DNA from: Ruminococcus flavefaciens
GTDB taxonomy: Bacteria > Bacillota > Clostridia > Oscillospirales > Ruminococcaceae
DNA length: 64,000 nt
NCBI GenBank assembly: GCA_023667045.1
Contig: JAMPAU010000005.1
Span: 18,277 to 82,276 of the forward strand
Direction of reading: 5' to 3'
The notes under the pieces are model-generated. The model saw only the letters and a program-made list of their open reading frames with translations. It did not search any database and had not been told where the DNA came from. Shown piece by piece: positions 54,571-62,240 of this stretch; within the stretch, counting starts at the first letter, position 1, and each line of letters opens with the position of its first letter. The position numbers were made by a program, and so were the translations under genes.

Positions 54571-56955
54571 TTATATAATAGCCTGTCTCATAAGTACCAT
54601 ATCGAAAGAATCAACAGAATTATCGCCGGTAAGGTCTGCTATGGAATACTGCTTTTCTGTGAGACTGCCCGAACCAAGTATATATTTTTCGAGGAGTACC
54701 ATATCAGCAACGTTTACTTTGCCGTCGCTGTTAATATCGCCCTTGAGAGCCGAGCCGAGAACTTCCGCCACAGTAAGCACAGGGATTACAGCGGTCACAT
54801 CGTTTGCTGTCACGGTTACAAAATAACTTCCTTTTTCAGATACTTCATATTCCGGAGAGGTTGCACCGTCTATGGCTTTTCTGTCAAGATACCACTGATA
54901 TGAGGCATTGTCAGCGAAGACTTCCGGTTTAGCTGTGTATGTTTCGCCCTCTGTAAGCCTTATCTCATACGGGGCTGAATATACAGGGAACTTTGACAAC
55001 ACAGTATATTCACCGCTTTTTGCCTCACCGCAGTTAGACCAACCATCAGCCTCGTCCTGTACGAATATACGCACTGATTTCAGATTAGTGCCTGCCTGTA
55101 CACCCATAACGTCGCCGAATGCTATTTTCCATTCTGCTATATTGCCGTTGACTTTGAGGGTTATGTCTTTATAGTCGCCGTGATTATAGTAAATCCAACC
55201 TGCCGACTGCCTGTAATACCAGTATGATTCGCCGTTGTCAGCATTTTCAACACGGATATTCCATACCGGCTTTTCGGCATTGTGCTGGAAGTCCGCCATG
55301 ATGTAGAGATACTTGTCATCGGCATTGAGGTATATTTTGTTTCCGCCGTTTTCAGCAATGAGCATATCGTCTGTCCATTCGTAAGGCGAGGTGATGAGAC
55401 CGTCTGCTGTGGTGTGACCGTTTATGGTATACATTCTGCCGGAGTTTTCGTCGGGCTGAGTGCCTGTCTGATAGAAAGCATTGTCAGAGCCTTTTGTATC
55501 GTTTTCCTCAACCGTGAAACTTCCTATGTAGTTAGCACCTAATGAAGCGTCCCATATATCCTCATTGGCAAACTGCACTGAGCGTAAATTAAGCTGGTCT
55601 ACTGTATTGTCGCCCATAGAGATTTTGAGGTAAGCGTTCCAGTCGCCTGTAGGTATGCTGTCGGGGAGTTTAAGGCTTACGATTTCGCCGTTTGAGGTGC
55701 ATGAGTACCATTCGTTAGGGTTAACGTCAATGGGGGTGCGTATAAAACTTCCGTTCTGTTCAAGGATTATTTCGGCTTTTGTTTCCGGAATGGGATTAGC
55801 AAAGCCGGTATTGTCCACGCTGAAATGCACTTCTACTGTATCGCCCTGCTTTATATTTTCAGAATCCCCGAATCCCGAATGCCTAAGTACAAACCTGTAG
55901 CCTAAGTGGTCTCTGATAAACTGGAAGACATTCTGACCGTAGTATGCAGAGTTGTCAATTTCGCCCATATCGTACTGTTCGCCGTAAGTATAATCCTTAT
56001 ATAACTGGAATATATTACCGTTTATGTAGCTGAGGTGGGTCTTGTACATTTCGGGTATGGCGTTTTCCGGAAGATACGTATCGTATTTTTTAGCCCAGTC
56101 GAGATTGCCGGAAAACTCACCGCCGTAGTATGAGGTAATAGTTTGTTTTGAGAGCCAGTCTGTTTCAATCTGACGGTTTGCGAAAGTTCCCAAATCCGAA
56201 TCACTGCCCATGTAGCCGTCATTGTACAGACCTACACGGAGTTCCTCTCCGGTAGCCTCATAGTCAGCAAGGTCTTTTCTTTCAATGCCTACCCACTTTG
56301 CGAAAATATCCGGAGTACGCACAGTTACCGGAATAGGCGACGGCACGCAGTCAAGCATAGCGTCCAGAAGCTCTGCCTTTTCCTCGACGGAAGTATATTT
56401 ACCGCCGTGCTGTTCGCCCCACTTTCCTACAAAACCGCTTTCGACGTAAGCTATAATATCCTTGTATTCCTCTAATATACCGCTGTTCTTTATCTGCCGT
56501 ATGTGGTCGAGGACTTTATCAAAGGTAGCAGGTTCGGGCTTGTCTTTGCCGTTAGCGTCATAGCGGAAACGCAGGGCAATTGTGCAACCGTTTTTACGGC
56601 AGTTCTCGAAAGTAGTACGCCAAGAGGTGAAGAAAGTTTCGTCGAGGTCGTAGTCAACGCCGTCGGTGTACGTGCCGTCGTCGGCGGTAGTGCCGTTAGC
56701 ACCGGAAGAAAAAGCCCCTATGTCGATAAAGAAAAGGACAAGACTGCCTGTAGGGTTGTACGTCGGGGTGGAGTTAGGTTTGCAGTTAGCCCATACGGTA
56801 GAGGTATAGCCCATAGCCGGATTTTCTATAGTGCCGACTTTTTCCGTGTAGGATATGGTTCTTTTTTGGGTTTCACTGGTGTCTGCCTTTGCAGGAATGC
56901 TTGTCATACCGGCAAGAAGTACCGGTACTGTCATAAGTGATAAAAATTTTTTCAT
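54571..56955 (-). CDS. Secreted DUF4874/DUF4832 protein with type I dockerin
   Basis: 794 aa with a Sec signal peptide (about 1-24, ending KAD). Residues ~35-200 look like DUF4874 (ENPAMGYTSTVW, WRTTFENCRKNGCTIALRFRY, YVESGFVGKWGEQHGG) and ~200-470 like DUF4832. A CBM9-like beta domain (about 495-650) and a short Ig-like repeat follow. The C-terminal dockerin (737-794) has two calcium repeats, GDINSDGKVNVADMVLL and ADLTGDNSVDSFDMVLM. It would be held by a cohesin in a cellulosome-like complex; no scaffoldin is in the window. Probable glycan-active role, substrate unknown. Confidence 0.88.
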   Translation of the reverse strand: MKKFLSLMTVPVLLAGMTSIPAKADTSETQKRTISYTEKVGTIENPAMGYTSTVWANCKPNSTPTYNPTGSLVLFFIDIGAFSSGANGTTADDGTYTDGVDYDLDETFFTSWRTTFENCRKNGCTIALRFRYDANGKDKPEPATFDKVLDHIRQIKNSGILEEYKDIIAYVESGFVGKWGEQHGGKYTSVEEKAELLDAMLDCVPSPIPVTVRTPDIFAKWVGIERKDLADYEATGEELRVGLYNDGYMGSDSDLGTFANRQIETDWLSKQTITSYYGGEFSGNLDWAKKYDTYLPENAIPEMYKTHLSYINGNIFQLYKDYTYGEQYDMGEIDNSAYYGQNVFQFIRDHLGYRFVLRHSGFGDSENIKQGDTVEVHFSVDNTGFANPIPETKAEIILEQNGSFIRTPIDVNPNEWYSCTSNGEIVSLKLPDSIPTGDWNAYLKISMGDNTVDQLNLRSVQFANEDIWDASLGANYIGSFTVEENDTKGSDNAFYQTGTQPDENSGRMYTINGHTTADGLITSPYEWTDDMLIAENGGNKIYLNADDKYLYIMADFQHNAEKPVWNIRVENADNGESYWYYRQSAGWIYYNHGDYKDITLKVNGNIAEWKIAFGDVMGVQAGTNLKSVRIFVQDEADGWSNCGEAKSGEYTVLSKFPVYSAPYEIRLTEGETYTAKPEVFADNASYQWYLDRKAIDGATSPEYEVSEKGSYFVTVTANDVTAVIPVLTVAEVLGSALKGDINSDGKVNVADMVLLEKYILGSGSLTEKQYSIADLTGDNSVDSFDMVLMRQAII

Positions 56956-56987
56956 TTTTACTCTCCTTTATATAATAATATACAACC

Positions 56988-57016
56988 ATTATACCATACG
57001 TGAAAGCAAATTACAA
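56988..57016 (-). promoter_or_regulatory. Promoter of the dockerin gene
   Basis: On the minus strand TTGTAA (57011-57016), 17-bp spacer, TATAAT (56988-56993), about 30 bases before the ATG at 56955. Divergent from the T-box promoter. Confidence 0.75.
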
Positions 57017-57027
57017 GAATTTTTTTC

Positions 57028-57056
57028 TTGACATTCCGGAAAATCTGTGCTACAAT
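57028..57056 (+). promoter_or_regulatory. Promoter of the pheS-pheT T-box transcript
   Basis: TTGACA (57028-57033), 17-bp spacer ending TGC, TACAAT (57051-57056). Confidence 0.9.
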
Positions 57057-57062
57057 ATAAAA

Positions 57063-57322
57063 TACATACGTTGAAGATGTGTAAGTAGTCAGTAGAGAGA
57101 GGTTTTCAGAGAGTACCGCACCACCGGCTGAAAGTGCGGACAACAGCTTTACCGGCGAATTTCAGCATGGGAGTATTCCGTGAAAATCTTTATGAGTTAA
57201 GCGGAGTGTAAGCGTTCACGCCATAACGCTGAAGAGTGCAGGGGAGCAGGTCTCCTCTGAATATGGGTGGTACCACGGGTCTGTCATGCTCGCCCCATAC
57301 TTATGGGGACGGGTATTTTTTT
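57063..57322 (+). promoter_or_regulatory. T-box riboswitch (probably tRNA-Phe)
   Basis: The ~260-base leader has the conserved T-box TGGGTGGTACCACGG at 57264-57278, which pairs with the uncharged tRNA acceptor end. A terminator hairpin follows (CCCCATA 57293-57299 with TATGGGG 57302-57308, then T9). GAATTTCAGCA around 57158-57168 contains a possible UUC (Phe) specifier. It controls phenylalanyl-tRNA synthetase genes, so low charging of tRNA-Phe should allow read-through. The specifier position was not modelled. Confidence 0.92.
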
Positions 57323-57353
57323 GTCCCCGAAATATCATGAAAGGAAAAAATAT

Positions 57354-58403
57354 ATGTCAGAAAAAATTAGTGAAATCAAACAGGCTTTTTCTGAAAAGCT
57401 TGGAAGTGCCGTAACTGCTCAGGCACTCGAAGAAATACGCATTGAGTTTCTCGGAAAAAAAGGCTCTGTTACCGGTCTGATGAAGACCATGAAAGACCTC
57501 TCCGGCGAGGAAAAAAAGACTTTCGGTCAGCAGGTAAACATACTTAAAAACGAAATCATGGAATCTATCGCTCAGAAAGCAGAGCAGATAAAGCAGAAAG
57601 AACTGGAAGAAGAAATCAACGCAATGCCGGAGTTTGACCTCTCCGCTCCGCCTGTGCTTGACAGAGGTTCTTATCACCCGATTACACTCGTGCAGAGAGA
57701 GTGCGAAAGAATATTTAGGTCTATGGGCTTTACCGTTGAGGACTATAGCGAGATTGTAACCGACTATGAGTGTTTTGAATCCCTCAATATCCCTAAGCAC
57801 CACCCCGCAAGAGATATGCAGGATACCTATTATCTCACTAACGGTCAGCTCCTTAAGTCTCAGACATCTGCCGCCCAGAATGCTATCTATAAAAAGTACC
57901 GCCAGTCTCTCATTGAGGAGGGCAAGCCGATAAGGGCTATTTTCCCCGGACGCTGTTTTAGAAATGAGGCTACAGACGCTTGTCATGAAAATACTTTCTT
58001 TCAAATGGAAGGCGTTATGGTAGACAAGAATATTTCAATCTCAAATCTTATCTTCTTCATGAAGACTATGCTCTCTGAGGTCTTTCAGAAAGATATAAAG
58101 GTAAGGCTTAGACCGGGCTTTTTCCCGTTTGTAGAGCCGGGTTTTGAGCTGGATATAAGCTGTCTCATTTGTGGCGGTGAGGGCTGTCCGTCATGTAAAC
58201 ACTCCGGCTGGCTTGAACTTTGTCCGTGCGGTATGATTCACCCTGAAGTACTTAAAGCAGGCGGTATAGACCCCGAAGAGTACACCGGCTTTGCTTTTGG
58301 TCTCGGCATGACACGCCTTGCTATGATGAAGTACGGCGTTAAGGATATCCGTGACCTTAACAGCGGTAATCTTAAAGCACTGTCGCAGTTTACGGCAGAA
58401 TGA
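57354..58403 (+). CDS. pheS: Phenylalanyl-tRNA synthetase alpha subunit
   Basis: Class II catalytic subunit (349 aa). It has an N-terminal coiled coil, motif 2 (FPGRCFRNEATDACHENTFFQMEG) and motif 3 (FGLGMTRLAMMKYGVKDIRD). An unusual but family-compatible cysteine-rich insert CLICGGEGCPSCKHSGWLELCPCG lies before motif 3, probably a zinc site. Start set at 57354 with AAAGGAAA upstream; the longer frame from 57267 would translate the T-box terminator. Confidence 0.97.
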   Translation: MSEKISEIKQAFSEKLGSAVTAQALEEIRIEFLGKKGSVTGLMKTMKDLSGEEKKTFGQQVNILKNEIMESIAQKAEQIKQKELEEEINAMPEFDLSAPPVLDRGSYHPITLVQRECERIFRSMGFTVEDYSEIVTDYECFESLNIPKHHPARDMQDTYYLTNGQLLKSQTSAAQNAIYKKYRQSLIEEGKPIRAIFPGRCFRNEATDACHENTFFQMEGVMVDKNISISNLIFFMKTMLSEVFQKDIKVRLRPGFFPFVEPGFELDISCLICGGEGCPSCKHSGWLELCPCGMIHPEVLKAGGIDPEEYTGFAFGLGMTRLAMMKYGVKDIRDLNSGNLKALSQFTAE

Positions 58404-58422
58404 AGAAAGGAGAGATAGTAAA

Positions 58423-60840
58423 ATGTTTTTATCAATGAACTGGATTTCTGAATTTGTCGATTTAACTGGTTTTGACAAGCTGGAACTCATTCACCGCTTT
58501 TCACTCTCAACGGCAGAAGTTGAAAATGAAATCTTTATGAAAGGCTCTGATATTTCCGGAATAGTAGTAGCTGAGATAAAGTCAGTGGAAGAACACCCCG
58601 AATCAAAGAAACTGCACCTTCTGAAAGTTGACGCAGGAAAGGAAGAACTCATTGACGTGGTATGCGGAGCTCCTAACGTGCGTGTGGGCATGAAGACTGC
58701 CTTTGCTCCGGTGGGTGCTAAAATAGGCGATATTACCATTGCCCCACGTAAGCTTGCAGGTTATACTTCTTACGGTATGTGCTGTTCTGAAGCTGAAATA
58801 GGTATAAGCGAAGACAACAGCGGTATTATGGAAATAACCGACGATATACCTAACGGTAAAGACCTCAAAAAAGCATATCAGATTGAAGATATTGTCTTTG
58901 AGGTGGATAATAAATCACTTACAAACCGTCCAGACTTGTGGGGGCATTACGGCATAGCCCGTGAGTTTTCCGCACTTACCGGCAGAGAATTAAAACCTAT
59001 TGAAACCGCTGATTTGAGCCGTTTCAGCAGTCTGCCACAGATTGACATGAAAATTTTAGACGATAACTGTCAGCGTTATTCATGCTTGCAGGTAGATAAT
59101 ATCACAAGGAAAATCAGTCCGGTCAATATGCGTGTACGCCTCTACTACTGCGGTATGAGGGCTATCAATTTCCTTGCCGACCTCACTAATTACCTTATGC
59201 TTGAAATGGGTCAGCCCATGCACGCATTTGATTCAAGAAAGGTCAGCAGTATCAGAATAAGACGTTTTGACAAGCCTTTCACTTTTAAGACACTCGATAA
59301 CGTTGAAAGAAATATTGACGAAAACACCCTCATGATTTGCAACGGCGACAAGCCAGTAGCCATAGCAGGAATTATGGGCGGTCTTGATTCTGAGATAGTT
59401 GACGATACAACAGCTCTCACCCTTGAATCAGCTACCTTTGACGCTGTATCAATAAGAATGTCTACTGTCCGTCTCTCGCACCGCACCGACGCTTCCATGC
59501 GTTATGAAAAGTCCCTCGACCCCGAAATGACTGTTACCGCTATCGCCCGTTTCGTTAAGCTCATGCTTGACGCTGACCCCGATTCAAGAGTTATTTCTTC
59601 TCTTACCGACGAGTACGCCTATAAAAATCCTCAGAGGGAGTTTAAATTTACTAAGGGCTTTGTGGACAGGTACACTGGCATTAAAATCTCAAATACGGCT
59701 ATTCTTGATACTCTCCGCTCTCTCGGATTCGATATATCAGTAGAGCCTGTTGAATTTATTGAGAGATTCAAGAGATTAGGCTTTAAGGTGGACGAAAACG
59801 ACCAGATATTCTCCGTAAAAATACCCTCATGGCGTGCCACTAAGGATATAACAATGAAAGCCGATATAATCGAGGAGATAACAAGAATATACGGCTATGA
59901 TAACTTTGATGTGAATACTGCCACAGCACCTCTCTATCCGGTGCGTGTAGCTGTGGAAAAGAGCGTTGAGGACAGAATAAAGGATTTGCTTGTACAGAAA
60001 TATAATCTGCATGAGGTGCATTCTTACGTGTGGGTATATAAAGACGAATACAAGGCTCTCGGCATTGAGACAGAGGATAATATACGTCTCGCCAATGCTA
60101 CTAATCCCAATATCGAGATTATTAGAAAGTCCATAGTGCCTACTCAGCTCTGTCAGCTTAAATATAATACCGACTATGCGCAGGAGTTCGGGCTTTTTGA
60201 GATAGGCAGAATAGTGGACGGCGTTAATCCGGAAACTAACCTCTGCAATGAAAGAAAGAAACTCTGCATTACTCTTTTCAGCCGTAACAAAACAGTAGAA
60301 GAAATATATCTCCAGCTCCGTGATATGCTCGCCGTAATGGCAGACGATATAAAACATACCGATATATCTTTCAGAAAAATTTCGGCTGTTCATTCATATC
60401 AGCACCCACGCAATCTCAATGCCGTAATCTGCAACGGCAGGGAAATAGGCGAGATTGGTGTGGTTTACCCGACAGTATCTAAGAAGATTGACAAAAAGGC
60501 TTCAATTGTCTATGCCGAAATCGACGTGGCTGACTTTGCAAAGGTAAAGTCCGGCAGTATCGCCTATGACGAACCCTCTAAATATCCCGAAATGGAAATA
60601 GACCTTACTTTCATTGCTGATAAGTTTGAGCCTATCGGTAAAGCCATAGAAAAAGTCAACTCGGCTCTTATTAAGAAAGTAAGCGTTGCCGGTACTTATA
60701 CTGATGATTCCGGTAAGGCTATAACAGTGAGAATACTCTTTGCCGATAAAACTAAAACCCTCACCCGTGAGGAAGTCTCAGCCGTGACAGATACCATTAT
60801 CGAAAACCTCAGAGCAGACGGCATAACCCTTAAATCATAA
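58423..60840 (+). CDS. pheT: Phenylalanyl-tRNA synthetase beta subunit
   Basis: 805-aa beta subunit. It has an EMAP/tRNA-binding domain (GIVVAEIKSVEEHPESKKLHLLKVD near 45-70), B5 and editing B3/B4 domains, and a C-terminal anticodon-binding FDX-ACB domain (SKYPEMEIDLTFIADKFEPIG onward). Start at 58423, preceded by AAAGGAGAG; upstream in-frame codons overlap pheS. The pair forms the alpha2-beta2 enzyme under T-box control. Confidence 0.97.
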   Translation: MFLSMNWISEFVDLTGFDKLELIHRFSLSTAEVENEIFMKGSDISGIVVAEIKSVEEHPESKKLHLLKVDAGKEELIDVVCGAPNVRVGMKTAFAPVGAKIGDITIAPRKLAGYTSYGMCCSEAEIGISEDNSGIMEITDDIPNGKDLKKAYQIEDIVFEVDNKSLTNRPDLWGHYGIAREFSALTGRELKPIETADLSRFSSLPQIDMKILDDNCQRYSCLQVDNITRKISPVNMRVRLYYCGMRAINFLADLTNYLMLEMGQPMHAFDSRKVSSIRIRRFDKPFTFKTLDNVERNIDENTLMICNGDKPVAIAGIMGGLDSEIVDDTTALTLESATFDAVSIRMSTVRLSHRTDASMRYEKSLDPEMTVTAIARFVKLMLDADPDSRVISSLTDEYAYKNPQREFKFTKGFVDRYTGIKISNTAILDTLRSLGFDISVEPVEFIERFKRLGFKVDENDQIFSVKIPSWRATKDITMKADIIEEITRIYGYDNFDVNTATAPLYPVRVAVEKSVEDRIKDLLVQKYNLHEVHSYVWVYKDEYKALGIETEDNIRLANATNPNIEIIRKSIVPTQLCQLKYNTDYAQEFGLFEIGRIVDGVNPETNLCNERKKLCITLFSRNKTVEEIYLQLRDMLAVMADDIKHTDISFRKISAVHSYQHPRNLNAVICNGREIGEIGVVYPTVSKKIDKKASIVYAEIDVADFAKVKSGSIAYDEPSKYPEMEIDLTFIADKFEPIGKAIEKVNSALIKKVSVAGTYTDDSGKAITVRILFADKTKTLTREEVSAVTDTIIENLRADGITLKS

Positions 60841-60850
60841 CACAAATATA

Positions 60851-60882
60851 CCCCTTGTTCAGTAGTGAGCAGGGGGTTTTTT
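60851..60882 (+). terminator. pheT terminator
   Basis: CCCCTTGTTCA, loop GTAG, TGAGCAGGGGG, then T6. Confidence 0.88.
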
Positions 60883-60921
60883 ATTAAGAATTAATAATCA
60901 AGAATGCAGAATTTATAATTA

Positions 60922-61008
60922 TTCGGGCTTGAAATGGGCATACGCTATAATAAGAGAAAAAATTCAAAAGGTAATACGGTATATATTGGAATAAGTCTGA
61001 TTATATAA
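60922..61008 (+). pseudogene. Primase C-terminal relic
   Basis: Twenty-eight codons, FGLEMGIRYNKRKNSKGN then TVYIGISLII-stop, parallel to FGLEIAKRYQIKRNN...WYIGISLVMSN at 29.7 kb. No start or Shine-Dalgarno. Confidence 0.55.
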
Positions 61009-61020
61009 CGGAGAGTTACG

Positions 61021-61041
61021 GAGGATAACAAATTTATCCTC
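61021..61041. repeat. GAGGATAA...TTATCCTC palindrome
   Basis: GAGGATAACAAATTTATCCTC. It follows the primase relic in the same way that the GGACAGATAA repeat follows the relic at 29.8 kb, with the same GATAA core and different outer bases. Confidence 0.7.
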
Positions 61042-61120
61042 TGTAGTTTCTGTTTAAAACCTTGATTTTTCCCTGTAAAAAGCCAAAACAACAAGGGTAA
61101 ATTTTTATGCCCCTTAAAAA

Positions 61121-61162
61121 TGAGCGATTGCAATTAATAATTATGCATTGGATAAATCACTC
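61121..61162. repeat. Dispersed block, copy C
   Basis: TGAGCGATTGCAATTAATAA, then TTATGCATTGGATAAATCACTC. Its end forms the stop codon and last codon of the cation-efflux gene at 61157. Confidence 0.75.
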
Positions 61163-62032
61163 CGCCGGATTGACGTGTACCATTATATGCTTTATATCGG
61201 GAAACTCTTTTTCGACGGCAGAGTGTACTCTTTCGGCTATGGCATGGGCATTAGTGAGCGACATATCACTCTGCACTGCTATTTCAATATCGGCATATAT
61301 CCTGCTCCCGAACTGCCTTGTACGGAGCATATCTATGTCCTGCACGCCGTCCTGTTTCATTACACATTCACGGATAAGGCTTTCTGTCTGGTCGTCGCAT
61401 GAGCGGTCAGTCATTTTGCCGACTGATTCACGGAAAATATCCACAGAGGCTTTTATTATGAATACGCATATCACAAGGCTTGCCACTGGGTCTAGTACCG
61501 GAAAGCCCATTCTTGCCCCTGCTATGCCTATTAAAGCCCCCACTGACGAGAGTGCGTCGCTCCTGTGATGCCATGCGTCTGCCATTAGTGCGTCGGATTT
61601 GAGGAGCTTTGCATAGTGCCTTGTATACCAAAACATACCCTCCTTTACCGCAATTGATATTCCTGCCGAGACAAGAGCGAGCAACTCCGGCACTGCAAGC
61701 TGAGAGAAGTCGCCGGAAGATATACTGCGTATCGCACCAGCCCCTATGAAAAGCCCTGTCACAAGCAGTACCACAGCCAGCACTATCGCCGATACACACT
61801 CAAATCGTTCATGACCGTACGGGTGTTCTCTGTCGGAAGCCTTTGATGACAGCTTAACGCCAATTATCACAATGATACTGCTGAATACATCTGACGCTGA
61901 GTGTACTGCGTCGCTGACCATTGCACCGGAGTGAGCCGTTATACCTGCAAAAAGCTTAAAAATCGAAAGTATAAAATTTCCGGATATACTTACCGCCGAA
62001 ACTTTGACAGCTTGTTTTTCGTTATTTTCCAT
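61157..62032 (-). CDS. Cation diffusion facilitator (CDF) transporter
   Basis: A 291-aa efflux transporter for divalent metals (Zn, Fe or Mn). It has six transmembrane helices, the metal site DAVHSASD at about 41-48 followed by SSKASDREHPYGHERFE, the second HDxxD-like site in DAWHHRSDALSS, and a C-terminal cytoplasmic ferredoxin-like domain ending HVNPAE. GGGGG lies upstream of the ATG. The promoter is not clear because the intergenic region holds an opposite-strand RNA promoter very close to the start. Confidence 0.92.
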   Translation of the reverse strand: MENNEKQAVKVSAVSISGNFILSIFKLFAGITAHSGAMVSDAVHSASDVFSSIIVIIGVKLSSKASDREHPYGHERFECVSAIVLAVVLLVTGLFIGAGAIRSISSGDFSQLAVPELLALVSAGISIAVKEGMFWYTRHYAKLLKSDALMADAWHHRSDALSSVGALIGIAGARMGFPVLDPVASLVICVFIIKASVDIFRESVGKMTDRSCDDQTESLIRECVMKQDGVQDIDMLRTRQFGSRIYADIEIAVQSDMSLTNAHAIAERVHSAVEKEFPDIKHIMVHVNPAE

Positions 62033-62042
62033 AAAAGCCCCC

Positions 62043-62071
62043 TTGACAAAGCTGAAATTTTATGCTATACT
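62043..62071 (+). promoter_or_regulatory. Promoter of the crRNA-like RNA, copy 2
   Basis: TTGACA (62043-62048), 17-bp spacer ending TGC, TATACT (62066-62071). It points away from the cation-efflux gene into the repeat pair. Confidence 0.88.
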
Positions 62072-62077
62072 ATATAC

Positions 62078-62240
62078 AGACAGCAATGCTTTATTTATTT
62101 TCCCCGCACACGCGGGGGTGACCCTAGTTCAGATAGTCGTAACTGCCGTCTGCCGTATCGTTTTTCCCCGCATACGCGGGGCTTGCATTGCTGTTTATAG
62201 TCTGAATCTCCTTGAATAACTTTCAAGGGGATTTTTTATG
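62078..62240 (+). ncRNA. Putative stand-alone crRNA-like RNA, copy 2 (repeat-spacer-repeat)
   Basis: Predicted start about 62078. Closing stem: ACAGCAATGC (62081-62090 with one more base on the 5' side) pairs with GCATTGCTGT (62185-62194). Hairpin 1 is CCCCGCACACGCGGGG plus GTGACCCT (62102-62125). A ~35-base spacer follows, starting AGTTCAGATAG. Hairpin 2 is TTTTTCCCCGCATACGCGGGG (62161-62181). A terminator follows: CCTTGAA / TTCAAGG then T6 (62210-62237). The repeats are of type I-E form and translate to the FPRTRGGDP peptide familiar from misread I-E arrays. It is a complete transcription unit in a 200-bp gap between unrelated genes. Confidence 0.7.

Larger units (their letters stand above)
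60883..61156. other. Intergenic relic region after pheT
   Basis: Carries AATTAAGAATT/AATAATCAAGAATG-type junctions, a primase C-terminal relic (60922-61008), a GAGGATAA palindrome (61021-61041) and copy C of the dispersed block. No intact gene. Confidence 0.7.

Noticed and set aside
54434-54826. Plus-strand frame with RVTPACAGKYF
   Set aside because: Same repeat-derived peptide, then antisense to the dockerin gene. Not a gene.
62097-62181. Calling 62.1 kb a true CRISPR array
   Set aside because: Only two repeat-like units, unequal to each other, period 64 instead of about 61, no cas genes, and an internal closing stem and terminator. A stand-alone RNA describes it better.
61901-62200. Plus-strand frame containing FPRTRGGDPSS and FSPHTRG
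   Set aside because: This is the typical translation of type I-E-like repeats. It has no Shine-Dalgarno and runs antisense through the CDF start, so it is not a protein.
62078-62240. 6S RNA as identity of the 62 kb RNA
   Set aside because: 6S RNA is one long hairpin with a central bubble. Here two separate hairpins stand inside a closing stem.
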